This document shows positions 45,201 through 59,022 of a stretch of DNA of 64,000 bases, piece after piece. Both the position numbers and the translations under genes were made by a program. Within the stretch, counting starts at the first letter, position 1; every line of letters starts with the position of its first letter. The DNA is from Carya illinoinensis (taxonomy: Eukaryota; Streptophyta; Magnoliopsida; Fagales; Juglandaceae): positions 955,501 to 1,019,500 of the forward strand of contig NC_056759.1 of the NCBI RefSeq assembly GCF_018687715.1. The letters are read 5' to 3'. The notes beneath the pieces were generated by a model. It worked only from the letters and a program-made list of their open reading frames with translations. It made no database searches and was not told where the DNA came from.

Positions 45201-48200
45201 TTTGTTGACTTCTTTTGGTAGAAGGACAAACTTCCTTTATATGTTGCTAAATATCCATTACAAACTAGGCTAAGAGGCTATACAGGTCAGCAATGTTTTT
45301 TGAGAAGGGTTTTGCTTCATACAAACCATTCAATTGATTTTACTTATAAAAAAAACAAACCATACAATTGATTTCCCTAGAAAGAGAGAAACTTCCACCT
45401 TTACATTGCATGAAGAACTGTTCATCATATGGTATTTGATAAATTTTATTTAATTTGAAATTCACCAATATGCTAAAAATGTATTTGAATCAGCTATCTT
45501 GCAGAAGCACCCTTTGCATGCAAAGAGAAGATCGAGGAACTATTAGAGTATATGCTTTTGATCGAAGGTGAAGATGAACAAAGGTTTGAGAGCTTTCAAA
45601 ACATAATTCCTTGATGGACTGATAATTAGTTCTTTGGTTTTGGTTTTCTTTTCTTTTATGTTCTTGGTATTTGTGCTGTTTTTTTTTTAAGAAAATAGTT
45701 GGAGAATGATTTTTGCTCAAATTGTTTATGAATTGCAGCCCTTTCTACTCAATATGTTTTTTGCTTCCAATGTTGTGTCAAATAACAATGAAGATTGAAG
45801 GATGCAATGCTTTGGCTTCTTCCGGAGGGCATAAAGCTGTAAGCATAATTCTTCTTCTTCTTTTTTTCCCTCTCTTGAAAAGTAAGATAAGTTTTATTGA
45901 TGATCAACAAAAAGAGATATACAGGGGAGACGGCAAGCTGTAAGCATAATTCCCATTGATACATGGAAGTGCATCCTTGTAACACAATGTGAATGTTGTG
46001 GCTTCTTTAATACTCATGATCACTTGTCTTTTGCCTTCTATCATTATTCTTCTACCTAGCAATATATCATTTGATGGCTATGGCACTGTAACATAATGGA
46101 ATTATCTTAAAATTGGGGAAATTCAATGGAATGATTTGTATTAAAGCACTTCTATTAATCTTTTTTGCCTATTGATTTTCTTTGCAGGTTATGGAGTGCC
46201 TCATAAAATTGATTGGCCCGGATAATCATATGGTTGAGAATGACAGTTCTGTCTTCTTGGCTTGTGATACAATCATGAATCTCCTGTTAAAGGTGGTTAA
46301 CATAGTCTCATAATGCATATTATAATATTGCTTTACAACAACACATAACACATTTTGCTTCTTTTTCATCAATAGAAAGAGCACGTGCTGTTGTCATTGG
46401 ACGAATCAACTTATGTTCATCTTTTGAAAGCATTGGCATATTGGACAGGTACCATTGTCTCCGTGCAGCTCCTATCTACAAATTTGCATCTAAAGTGGGA
46501 ACCTATGATGTGAAATTTTTTTGTATTCCAGTGAAATATTAGACTTCTTTTCCTTAAGGTTAATTTTCTTGCATGTTTAAATAATTTTCAACATTTTCTA
46601 CCTTTGTTTGTAGTGTAATGTTCACTTATAAAAAATGTATATAGCATAGTGTCAAATTGAACATAAAGTGGTCCTGCCTCATGAAAAGTATCCGAGACAA
46701 AATAGGGTTATAATTTATGGATAGGAAGTTCGTTGGAGTATGTCAACCATATAGTAAGACCTTCTAGAGTGTAGCGGTACATCCTGTGTACTTGGGTTGT
46801 GCCTATTATTGGTAATAAAATTTCTTATTAATTATTAAAAAAAACATATAGTAAGTTCTAAATATTGAGAGCTGGGAAAAGAGGGTGCTGGAACACCCTG
46901 GTTACATTGCTATCTAATTGGTAAGAAAGTGGGCGCTAAAACCAATGATAAAATGTGATCTTTATTGGTAAAGGAAGAATATAGACAAATTCATCTGGTA
47001 TGTACCCCCACATGAACTTTCATACGAATCTATATTTATTAGAGTTGCTTTTGTTCAACCTTATGTTCACTTCTGTTTTCTTTACATCATTTTTCCACCC
47101 AAAACAATCTCCAAATACTAACCCCTTTTGACACTTAGACGGAATCTATACTTAAATTCAGTGCGAATAATTTAGAAGCTTAGTAAAAATGAAAGAAGAT
47201 ATGACAAAAACTTTCAATAAAAGAAAATATAAATACTTGAGTCCTAATCTTATAAGCTGGGAGCTTGAATCACTATAACCGAATTCTGAATGAATATATT
47301 AGAAGGTGACCGTTGTGATCCCACAACTGTATTGCATGGTCAATGATGTGCTTATTTGGATCCCTTGAACTTGCGCCCTCTAATACTTCAAAATTTCCTT
47401 TGGGATGAAATATTGCAATTATGTAAGCATCTCAGTCAAAATTTCTGAACTTGTTTTCAGAGGATACTGAAGACCTATCGGTTATTATGATGGCTTCAAG
47501 CATTTGTGCACTGATATTTGATTTCACGTCAGAGAAGGCTCTTCTTAATCATCCCAACTTTGATGGTGGCTCTCTTAATGGTCTGTCTAGACTCATTGCG
47601 AGAAGTTTGGCTTCAGGTGGACAGGTAAATTGCATGATGTATAGCCCTCTTAATAATCCTTATGCTTTAAATGTGGGGTGACGTCCAATAGCCAGAATTA
47701 TAATTTTGGGACAAGAATGTGCTACGAGCTGCACAAACTTGGGATTGAGCTGTAGCATTCTTTTCTGTTGGAAATTTGTGATCCAGGCTTTTGAAGTCCG
47801 ATAGTTGTTTTCAAGGTGCCTTGGAAGGTTTCCACTCCTGCCTGATGCTTAAAGCAATAAACGATACCACAGACTGATTATTGTCTACTTATATGCTGTT
47901 ATTGCATTTAATTAATTGCAGGATATGTCTGAAGATGCCAATGCAGAGGCAGATCTATTGGAGATTGTTAATGCAGGTTTGTGAAATTCTCACTTCTGAA
48001 ATTATGAATTCGTCAGTTTATGTATAAAAAGTGTCGACCTCTCTGTTTAGAACTGTGGATTTCTACTCGATTGAACTATCTTTCAACTTTCATCTACTTA
48101 TCTTGAGATCCTGTTCAAGTGGTTTTGGGGTGTTCTTGCAGGATACACGCGATGGGCTCCTAGGTTCCCCCATATAAGAGCGGCAGTTGAGATAAATTCT

Positions 48201-48236
48201 ATTTTGTTGCCAACCGAAGAAATCAGGAGGGGATGA
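39231..48236 (+). CDS. Neurochondrin family protein
   Basis: Eighteen coding exons: 39231-39233, 39312-39498, 39995-40157, 41142-41278, 42207-42310, 42463-42558, 43537-43630, 43962-44082, 44189-44388, 44833-44924, 44996-45051, 45494-45583, 45739-45838, 46188-46292, 46376-46448, 47461-47624, 47922-47976, 48142-48236. All joins are GT-AG and in phase, giving 644 aa. The start reads MDSQPEQSPSLEDCLKLLEG, then DEQRLAGLFLVTKFCKGDDN, the neurochondrin N-terminus. Later landmarks are MPNGSWSYYMRDGIAAILHS and LGGQWLLGQVNLP, ending GYTRWAPRFPHIRAAVEINS. The protein is an all-helical ARM/HEAT-like solenoid without signal peptide or membrane span; its plant function is little known. The ATG stands alone in its exon. 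In Arabidopsis a neurochondrin gene sits next to KNAT5, as here next to the KNOX gene. Introns carry LINE tails, a SINE relic and a MITE. Confidence 0.9.
41505..41592 (+). mobile_element. Truncated LINE tail (neurochondrin intron 4)
   Basis: Contains CATCCTGTGTAATTGGGCTA, then GGCCTCCTTTTC and an A12 run at about 41577-41588: the same module as at 18390 and 46759. I could not identify a target-site duplication. Confidence 0.6.
41755..41870 (+). mobile_element. Internally deleted SINE relative
   Basis: Starts AGGGGTTGGCTTAAGTGGTA (A-box-like) and AAAGGCCTT. It then jumps to TTTTCCCCTTGAATTACCCG, then AGGTGCACTTGC and CTCCTTGCCAAGGG, all found in the same order in the SINE at 14476-14713. The B-box segment is missing. 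A T-rich stretch follows. Confidence 0.65.
43020..43365. mobile_element. MITE-like foldback in neurochondrin intron 6
   Basis: The left side has TAGTGAAACGTCTGAGTCGA, TCTCAATCTCAAAATTTC. The right side has CTCAAACCATTTCACTACCA with TTCACGGAATTCTCATCCC. The AT-rich middle (AACAAAACACAAAAAACAAT) resembles the body of large MITEs. Borders are approximate. Confidence 0.4.
46759..46844 (+). mobile_element. 5'-truncated LINE tail with target-site duplication (neurochondrin intron 15)
   Basis: The 86-bp insert contains CATCCTGTGTACTTGGGTTG, TGCCTATTATTGG, AATAAAA and a terminal A8. It is flanked by a perfect 11-bp duplication CATATAGTAAG (46748-46758 and 46845-46855). Confidence 0.8.
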
Positions 48237-48765
48237 TGATCGTTTCTCTACGATCTCGGTGCATTGATTCTACTCCACTTTCATGTGGTTATCACCTGTT
48301 TTTTTTGGGCATGCTTTTCCAAGTTGTGTATGGTTGCTGGCTTTCCGAGTTTTATAACATGTAGAGTTCAGCTTTCTTTTTTCCGAAGGAAAAATCTTCC
48401 TTCATTACACCGTAACTGGCCCCGTCAGCTTTCAATTTATTGAGCCTAGATCCTTGGGGAGATTGCTGAACCGTTGCCTAGAATACCTTTAAGATCCGAT
48501 TTAGACAAGGATTATAGAACTCGGGCTCTATTTAATAGAATTTTTTTCTGTAATTACCTTTTTTATGGTACAAGAGAATCCGCGCGCCCGAGTTTGGGTT
48601 GGGGGCATGGCAAACTCTGATATCGTGGCCCAACCTTTGATCGGACTATTGCACCCTCAAAGCATTCTTGCAACTTGGAACTCGCACTTCTTGCACCCCA
48701 ATTGCGTTAGCTATTAACTGCTAATGGAACAAAGAAGTTAAGTGATATTGATTTTGATTTAGGTT

Positions 48766-48962
48766 GGTTTGGTAATAGAGAATTTTGATATGCGAATTTT
48801 GAATTTTAAAATTAAATATTAAATATTATTATTGTTTTTAAATTTGAAAAAGTTAAGAAAAAATTAAATTATTTATTATATTTTTTACAGAGATTTAAGT
48901 AATTTGTAATGATGAGATGAAAATTTTGAATTTGAGATAAGAATTTTTATGTGTCTGTTCGC
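48766..48962 (+). mobile_element. MITE, family A copy
   Basis: TTTGGTAATAGAGAATTTTG at the left, TTAAATATTAAATATTATTA in the centre, and GTAATGATGAGATGAAAATT with TTGAGATAAG at the right, as in the family A reference copy. Confidence 0.6.
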
Positions 48963-49024
48963 CTTATTGGATTTTTTTTTTTTGTTTTTTGTTTTTTTGG
49001 TCTATTTACAATTAAAGGCAATGC

Positions 49025-49210
49025 CAAATGATTTTCTAAATATGTAATTATAAAATAAAAATATTTTATTTACAAAGAGATTACGTAATAGTAAATTTAT
49101 AAATTGATTTGTTTTGATATAATACGTGAGATTTTAAAATTATTTTTATTATAAAATAAATTTAACAAATATTATAAAATCATATTAATTTATAAATCTC
49201 TTTTATGTAT
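49025..49210. repeat. Dispersed repeat, family B
   Basis: GATTACGTAATAGTAAATTT, ATAATACGTGAGATTTTAAA, ATTATAAAATAAATTTAACA and CATATTAATTTATAAATCTC repeat the ordered blocks of the copies at 9540 and 38158. Confidence 0.5.
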
Positions 49211-49563
49211 CATTCTCATTATAAAATTTGAACAAACGGAGTACGAGTGTTTTTCCTTTGGATTTTTTGATATTCATTAGGCTGTTATTATGTTTATTTT
49301 TTATATTTGTCAGCGATTCATTTGGTCATTGATTGCCTGGTCAATGACAATGACTATAGAGAGAGAGAGAGAATTGAGAGTTGCTAAAACCCGACTATGC
49401 CTTGACAGCTAAAGGCGACTTTTCCCTGTCGACGCCGACGCCATCTTCCCCATCTCTCCTCTCTATATATTTCTGGACTCTGAAATTGTTTTGCAACCAG
49501 ATAACACGAATCCATGGACACTAGAGAGCTCTGAGAGTGAGTGAGTTATTCAGAGAGATAAAA

Positions 49564-52500
49564 ATGGGTTGCGGTAATACGTTCTTCACTGTCCTCGTAA
49601 CCTTCTCAGTAGCTCTAATCACGTACAACATAATCATCTCAGCCAATGCCCCTCTCAAGCTCGAACTCCCTGGGCCTTCTCGATCCTCTTCATCGAGAAT
49701 ATCTTTCGACCCCATCATCAAGATGCCGGTGGACAGATCAAGAGGTGGGGCCGGTTCAAAAAGTCCAGGGCGTCTGTTCCACACGGCGGTCACGGCCTCG
49801 GACTCCGTCTACAACACCTGGCAGTGCAGGGTCATGTACTACTGGTTCAAGAAATTCAAGGACAGTCCCAACTCCGAGATGGGTGGGTATACGAGGATCT
49901 TGCACTCTGGGAAGCCCGACAAGTACATGGACGAGATCCCCACCTTTGTTGCCCAGCCTCTTCCTTCGGGATTGGATCAGGTCGGTCTTCCCCTAGCTAT
50001 TCCTTCCTTTTCATCAATTTATCTGTACTGTGTGTTTTACTTTTGGTAGTGCCTGTTTTTTGGAAATTTCAATTCAATTCGGGTTTCCGTTGTGGGATTT
50101 TAAGTTTGTGTTATTTTGTGGATCTTTGAGGGTTATCAAACATAACACGGCATCATAAGGAGGTCTATAATCACTTTTATGAGATGCCTAATCACAATTA
50201 CCATCGGGAAGAAATACAAGACATGGTTACAAAGAGCAGAAGTCTGCTATAGATGGGAAAGTAATTATAGATGCACGATTTACCATTAAAATCCCTGGAT
50301 AAACAGAATTGTGAGTACTTTTTTTCTACTCCAAACATCAGAGGTGCTTAACCACTTTTTTTTTCCCATATGAGAGATTAACCCGTAAAGTGTAGCTTTC
50401 AAATTGTCAGGCCTGTGAGTATCCTGTTCAACTGTTAGTTCTTCGGCCATTCTCTCACTCACTGTTTGGTTTGATAATGGACAATAGTTCTCCATAACTG
50501 TGAGGAGTAAAATATGAAAATGAAATTGAAGTGTAGTGACTTATTTTATGCGCTTCCTCTTTTTGTTCCCCTTCAACTCTGTTCTTGTTGGTTGGCAGTA
50601 AAACATAATCTATTGCCTATCTCACATCTCGCAATTGCAGGGTTATATAGTCCTCAACAGACCATGGGCGTTTGTGCAATGGCTTCAAAAAGCAGACATT
50701 AAAGAGGAGTATGAAACTCATAATAACCTACTTTTGTCTTTGATGAGTTGATTTTTCCTTCTGGTCTCTCTTGTTCTGGCTAGATATTAGTTTACATATA
50801 CTATTCATATGATGTATCTAGCTACATACTGATGGCGGAGCCGGATCATATCATCGTCAAGCCCATACCAAACTTATCAACAGACGGGCTTGGAGCTGCA
50901 TTTCCTTTCTTTTATATTGAACCTAAGAAGTATGAGTCAGTACTGAGGAAGTATTTTCCTGAGGACAAGGGACCAGTAACTAACATCGACCCAATAGGGA
51001 ATTCCCCTGTCATAGTTGGAAAGGTATGTATTGTGATTTGGAGTAATGAAAGCAATGGCAGTCTGTTTTGGTTTCTTTGGCCTTTTCTTGATTTCTATGA
51101 TAAATTAATAGGAATCTCTCAAGAAGATTGCTCCCACGTGGATGAATGTTTCCTTGGCAATGAAGAAGGATCCTGAAACAGATAAGGCTTTTGGTTGGGT
51201 GCTTGAAATGTAAGGGTTCTCTAATCAATTCAATTTTGTGTGAATTTTGAATTAAATTATTGACCTCTAGTCCCTGTCCCGTCACATATATAGGTATGCT
51301 TATGCTGTGGCATCTGCTCTGCATGGAGTTGGTAACATCTTGTACAAGGACTTCATGATTCAGGTTTGATGAGATAACCATTCCTTTTATTGAGTGCACA
51401 TACTTTGTTTAGCTTCTACAATTTATCAATCTACTAGTAATTGGTTTTACCATTGTCTAATCATGAATCATCAACACCGAGGAAAATTGAAGTAATTACT
51501 CTTAATCTGAGTGCACTTCAATCTTGTGGATACAAGCTTGATTACAATATGCTTGGCATCTTCTGCCATTTCTTTATATTAGGCATCTTTGTAATGGTAC
51601 AAAGTCATGAAATTTTTGTCAAGGGAAGTAATTAAGGATTCAGTGAGAAAAGATTTATACACTGCATTTATATAACATTTATTCGCACTGACTAAGTTAC
51701 TATCTCCTGTCTAAAGAATAAAGATAGTAACATTTATTCTCCTGTCTAAGTTACTATCTTTTGTTTCCCTTGTCACTGTATAAATTACTGTTAGTTGGCT
51801 GTTTTGTGACATTTATCAGCCTCCATGGGATACAGAAGTTGGCAAGAAGTTCATAATTCATTACACTTACGGATGTGATTATAATATGAAGGTAGTTTTC
51901 TTTTTGTGACTCATTTTTCGTATATATTTTTTGGAGTTAATGTTTCTTGGAGAGATGAGACACTTCAAGATTTTTTCTTGGGGGGAGGGGGGTTGCTAGG
52001 CAGAATAAATGCCTATCGGTTTTTTATTTATTGCCAATTTTACAGTTTCCAGTTTATGAGAAGTGTTTTCTACACTGCATGCTATGATATATAGGGTGAG
52101 TTGACATATGGGAAGATAGGAGAATGGAGATTTGACAAAAGATCTTACGATGCTATCCCGCCACCACGTAACCTTCCATTGCCTCCACCTGGTGTTCCAA
52201 AAAGTGTGGTAAGTTCTATCTCACCAATTAAGTAGGAAATCTATTGTTGGCTTGCTACATAGTTCATCTGGTTTTATTTCATTAATTCATTTCTTTTTAA
52301 CTGGGGAACTCTTCTGCTTAGAATTTTGAACACAGAACTTACAAACGGTCTGCTTAATTAGCCTGACCAACATTTGGGTAAAATGAGGCTCATGGCATAT
52401 TTTTTTAACATGAAATTGTTTGACCCAGGAACTATGCATACACGCTACCCCTTTACCAGCTGAGGTTGACCCTAGGACAGTAATTAGTCACATTGACAAA

Positions 52501-52879
52501 GAAGCATGGTTGAGTTGTGGTTTTAGGACACTGTTGTTTTATGGGCTCACTTGTTTACACCCCAATCAAATGGGGTTGGGAGTTCTCCCTTCGAGGTAGA
52601 CAATATTTAACGAGTCTCATCCACCCTACAACTTCTTGAAAGCCAAGCGTGGGGTAGCGTGCACGCTAGCGACTTGCTACTTTATGAATGGAGTTCATAC
52701 ACGCCTCCGCACACATACAAATACAAAGAAAATAGTTTTCAAGAAATGATATTTGCTTCAAGAGGTTTCGAAATTTCTTCCCTGTTTTTGGTTTCGATAG
52801 GCTAGTTTATGCGATGCAGGTGACACTGGTGAAAATGGTCAATGAAGCCACAGCAAACATTCCAAATTGGGGATCGTAG
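49564..52879 (+). CDS. Hydroxyproline O-arabinosyltransferase (HPAT1/2-like)
   Basis: Eight coding exons: 49564-49980, 50641-50708, 50822-51023, 51112-51209, 51294-51363, 51820-51891, 52095-52208, 52820-52879; 366 aa, the usual length. Residues 7-26 (FFTVLVTFSVALITYNIIIS) are a signal anchor, so a type II Golgi protein. Then come a serine-rich stem and the catalytic region, with FHTAVTASDSVYNTWQCRVM, GYIVLNRPWAFVQWLQKADI, LMAEPDHIIVKPIPNL (EPDH about 168-171) and IHYTYGCDYNMKGELTYGKI. The enzyme adds the first L-arabinofuranose to hydroxyproline in extensins and CLE-type peptides, so it acts in wall assembly and peptide signalling. The start is the first ATG, in family context MGCGN. A C-terminal exon of 19 codons ends IPNWGS. 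HPAT1, 2 or 3 orthology needs a tree. Confidence 0.95.
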
Positions 52880-54381
52880 GGACGAGATCTGAGGCTAGGT
52901 TTCTTTAGACATGGCGCCATGTTTTGAGCATGGACGCACGGTATTCGTACAGATTTTGTGTACGTGAAAACTGTTGTTAAATACTTCTTTTTTATATACA
53001 AACTGGATTGCATACATTTTCCCCCTATGATGGGTGGGGACGGGGAGTCCATAAACTGTAGTTGGCAGTCTTGCTCCACTCCCATTGTCCATGATGCTAA
53101 TCTTCTTAGGTTTTCGACCCCGTACGGACGGACTTCTGCATTTTGTCCTGGCAATTCCTTAAAACATTCCACTCGAGCTGGGAAGGGTTACAATCCCGAG
53201 CGGTGCTACTATCAGCGCTGAGTTTGATCGCACGTTTTTTTTTTTTTTTTCACATTTTTTAAATTTATTTAAATATCTTTTTTAAAAAAAATACACTAAT
53301 ATACTTAAAATCAATTCCTTAATCACTAAATTAAAAAAATAATTATGACCACCACTTTGAGGAGGGGGCAAATGGAGAGGGCATACAAGCATTTCTCTAC
53401 AATCTCATATATAGTATAAGAAAAATGTCAGAATATGTGAGTTTGTCTACTCATTTTGATCTTTTTGTATTTTTTTGTAATATTTTATCTTAATGATAAT
53501 TGAGTGGCTTTTAATATATTAATGTATTTTTTTATTTTTCAAAAATATTTTAAAATATTTAAAATATATGAAAAAGAAAAAAAATTAAATAAAATATGAA
53601 ATTTGTATACGGATACGCTCAAAACTAAGCGGCACACTAGCACCGCTCATAATATAAATGATCCGAAGAAGTCGAAGCCTAACATCGTAACTTATATTAT
53701 TGATTCAGTTAAAAACAAAATATGATAAGAGAATATGATAAGAGGTCATTAAAAAATATTCTTAATTCATTTTATTTCATCATTATAATTTTTTTAATTT
53801 TATTACAAAATATAATAAACAATTAAATTAATTCAAATTTTAAAATAATAATAATATTATAAAAATAATATTCTAATAATATTTTATTCAATTTTAAACT
53901 TCCATCTAAAACATATAATCTAGTCCAAACAACTTTTTAATGGCATAACTACTTTATCTGGATCTTATCTCTATGGTGAAATACTTACCACCCATAACAA
54001 CATAATTAATTGGGTAATTACACGATCTAAGAGTTTCAAAATTTGTAATAATAGCTGACCCTTGAATAAATTAGATTTTATCATCCAAACGTTTATTGTG
54101 GTTAGAGGATTCTAATTTTCTAAATGAACGTGATTTGCACGGTTCTTTGGGCATAACAGAACCACATGTAGAAACAACTTAAGAAGGATCTCACAGAAAC
54201 TTGATCGACATGGCAAAAACTCGGTAACTAATTGAAAGGAAACATAAAACAAGTCATGAACACATTCATATTTTGAAGAACTAACAAAAGAATAAAAAAG
54301 TATCGTCTGGAGGGAAAAGCTCGATCTAACATCATTCTCTTCAAATCTGATACTCTTCTTAGACCTTTCACAAGGGATAAC
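52880..54381. other. Intergenic DNA between convergent HPAT and RPS11 genes
   Basis: Contains the HPAT 3' UTR (to perhaps 53220; a frame there has no motif), a T-run, a family A MITE (53697-53940) and the RPS11 3' UTR from about 54150. Nothing else recognised. Confidence 0.55.
53697..53940 (-). mobile_element. MITE, family A copy (reverse)
   Basis: ATTTCATCATTATAATTTTT, AAATATAATAAACAATTAAA, AATATTCTAATAATATTTTA and TTCAATTTTAAACTTCCATC are the reverse complement of the family A order. Confidence 0.6.
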
Positions 54382-56326
<1,945 letters not shown>

Positions 56327-56397
56327 GGTGAGGCTTTGTGAGTACTTTAGGAAGCGTAGAAGCCGACGACGCAGATGAGGCGACGAAGAAAATCTTA

Positions 56398-56406
56398 AAC
56401 CCTAGC
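56398..56406 (-). promoter_or_regulatory. Telo-box in RPS11 leader or promoter
   Basis: AAACCCTAG (minus strand CTAGGGTTT), about 70 bp upstream of the RPS11 start codon. Telo-boxes are characteristic cis-elements of plant ribosomal protein genes, linked to expression in dividing cells. Confidence 0.6.
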
Positions 56407-56493
56407 GAAATGAGTGTTGACTGTTGAAAGCTTATAAGTGGAGCCCTACATTCTGTAATGACCAAACCACCCTCAATATAAAAAAAAAGGGAA

Positions 56494-56507
56494 GGGGGGG
56501 GGGGGGG
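56494..56507. repeat. Poly(G) tract, 14 bases
   Basis: An uninterrupted G run inside AAAGGGAAG...AGGGAATT, just upstream of RPS11. Confidence 0.85.
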
Positions 56508-57057
56508 AGGGAATTTTAATTTAGAACAAGACTTCTCATTATTTTAATTCTTATTATTCTCTTATTATTTTATAACATATCATTAGATGAATAGAGATTA
56601 ATTATTATATTTTATTTATAAATTTATCATTCAATATCATATCATATCATACGATAATGAGAGGATAATAAAAAATAAGGTGATAAATAAATTTTTTAAT
56701 TTAATTTAAATATTTTAAAAAAGGATAATGATGCTCTTGCAATTTTATTACGATTATTTTATAATTTATTTTGAATTAATTAATTTAATTATATCTTTTC
56801 ATTAAAAAATAATTTTAATATTACATAATTACTTTTTATTTTAAATATAATTATAAATTCATTATTTTCTTTTCAAAAATTAAAACTAATAACTAAGGCC
56901 TCTTGGAACAAGGGAGGAGGAAGTTAGGAACTCCATTAGGATTGAGAATGTCATGTGGAGGACCAAATATTCTCTGCTATAAAGTGGGCCGAGCCGAGCC
57001 CCATATCATAAAGGCGCACGAACCAAAAACTGAATGATGGTTCGGCACAAACCAAGG

Positions 57058-57275
57058 GCTCATTTGGACGATTCAGTTTGGATCATCAGTATCTTTTTAA
57101 CTTATTTTATTTAATTATTATAATTTTTTAAAATTTTAATATAAAATATAATAAATAATTTAATATTTTTAAATTTTTAAATAATAATAATAATAAAAAT
57201 AATATTTTATTCAACTTTTATCTTAATAATAATTTTAAATTATTTTTGAACTGCCTTCTACATTCAAATAAACGT
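57058..57275 (-). mobile_element. MITE, family A copy (reverse)
   Basis: GGCTCATTTGGACGATTCAG at the left, AATATAATAAATAATTTAAT and AATAATATTTTATTCAACTT in the centre, and CATTCAAATAAACG at the right, fitting inverted ends. Confidence 0.65.
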
Positions 57276-57284
57276 TTTATGCAG

Positions 57285-57485
57285 ATTTTTTATTTATTTT
57301 TATAAAACTCTCATTTTATTTTATCTTAATTATTATAATTTTTTTTAAATTCTCATACAAAATAAAATAAATAATTTAATTTTTTTAAATCTTAATAAAA
57401 CTTTTTAAAATCTCAATATAAAAATAATATATTCTATTAACATTTTATTCGACTTATCTCATCTCTTCTCTAAAAATAAACGAGA
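57285..57485 (-). mobile_element. MITE, family A copy (reverse), adjacent
   Basis: TTATTTTATCTTAATTATTA, AAAATAAAATAAATAATTTA and ACATTTTATTCGACTTATCT with CATCTCTTCTCT repeat the family A blocks directly after the previous copy. Confidence 0.6.
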
Positions 57486-58814
57486 TGCACTTTAATTTTA
57501 AAATTCATCTGAGGGCCCCACAACTGACAAACCTGGTTTCAAGGATTTTAAGCATACATTTCACTATTCTCATTGTACATTTTGCCTCATTTTTAAATAA
57601 AAAAGAGTTATAATTAAAAAATATATGTGATTAAAACAGGAGGTCAGCAAGCATCTACGTCGGCTTTCATTTTTTTTTTTTTTTAACAAGTTTTTGTTTA
57701 CACGCTGCTCTGGTTGTGACAATATTATATGTAATGTGAACAGTAATAAAAGGATTTATATATTTTATAATTTTTTATAATATATCTAAACTCGTTTTAA
57801 TATTTAAAAACATAAACTCATCTTAAAGATATATCACAAAATTCATTTTAACATCTTAATTTACTATTATTTATAAAAAAAAACTAAACTCAATTCAATA
57901 TCTAACGATCAAAACAGATTAATATAAAATTCAAATTCAACCATTATTAATGACGATGTAATGATGTAACGGATGAATAATAATTTGAGTTAAATACAAG
58001 TTATAATAATTTGTTATGTGTGCTAAAGACTACTTTTTATACATAATTAATATTACTAAATAATATGTAAGTATCAATGGGAATTAATTTGAAAACTAAA
58101 TCATAGCTTATTATTTGCAAATAATATTAATGAGGAACAAAAAAAAAAAAACATATTCATTTGATCAATAATCTTTGCATAGTACTGTTCATTTTCAAAG
58201 TGCCAATATTGGATCTTATTCTTATCATAAACCATTTTTTTTTTAAGTTTAAACGCCAATACATGACTTGATTCACATTTTTTTTTTCGAGGATAAACAA
58301 ATTCATTATTGTCTCTTTATTGGGTAATTTGGGTCAGGTTTGTATATATATATAAAAGGAAAATGCTAAATATAGGTAAGACGAAAAACATGGACTCCTT
58401 TTACGTGCTATGTGATAATGTCGTTAGTCTTTTATTTTTATTTAAAAATAAATAAAATAAAAATAAGATTAGAGCTATCAAGAAATAAAAATGGAATTAC
58501 AGACTTTCTTCCTCGTGCTACATTCTTTTATTAATATTCTAGTCTCTTGCTTTTTCTCTTTGATCACAGACAGAGTTCTTCCTTACAAATATAATATTTC
58601 AATCTCTTGTTAAAACTACCACCTTCTTAGTCCCTACAAGTTTACAATTGTTTCTCCATTCTAACAAAATCCTCCTCAAAACCAATGTAGAAAAGGTAGG
58701 GAACCGGTGAGATGCTAGGGATTTTATTCGAGATCTATGTAGCCACATAGCCACTTGCATGGTGCTTTCAAAATCAAAACATTTTCCGAAATCAGATTTA
58801 TTTTAAAACATTGT

Positions 58815-59022
58815 CCGAAATCAGATTTAGAGGATGAGTTGAATTGAATTGAGATGAATTAAAAGTTGAATAAAATATTATTTTTTAATAATATTATTAT
58901 TTAAAAATTTAAAAAATTAAATTATTTATTATATTTTATATTAAAACTTTAAAAAATTATAATTATTAAATAAAATGAATTGAATTGAGTTGAACTCATT
59001 TTAGTAACAAAAGCTGCCTAAG
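58815..59022 (+). mobile_element. MITE, family A copy
   Basis: GATGAGTTGAATTGAATTGA, then GATGAATTAAAAGTTGAATA and AAATATTATTTTTTAATAAT. The right side has AAATGAATTGAATTGAGTTG. The ends are clearly inverted (GAGTTGAATTGA / TGAATTGAGTTGAACTC). Confidence 0.65.

Larger units (their letters stand above)
48237..49563. other. Intergenic DNA between neurochondrin and HPAT genes
   Basis: The first part is the neurochondrin 3' UTR (to perhaps 48560). A family A MITE (48766-48962) and a family B repeat (49025-49210) follow. A GA microsatellite (about 49359-49371) and CTCTCTATATATTTCTGG (about 49460, TATA-like) lie in the promoter or leader of the HPAT gene. Confidence 0.6.

Noticed and set aside
45868..45935. 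Possible reverse LINE tail in neurochondrin intron 13
   Set aside because: Has a TTTTATTGAT block like the others but lacks the GGGCTATGCC part and a clear A run.
52380..52680. Possible tRNA-derived repeat in HPAT intron 7 (minus strand AACCTCAGCTGGTAAAGGGG)
   Set aside because: Only a weak A-box-like phrase, no good B box at the right distance, and no borders.
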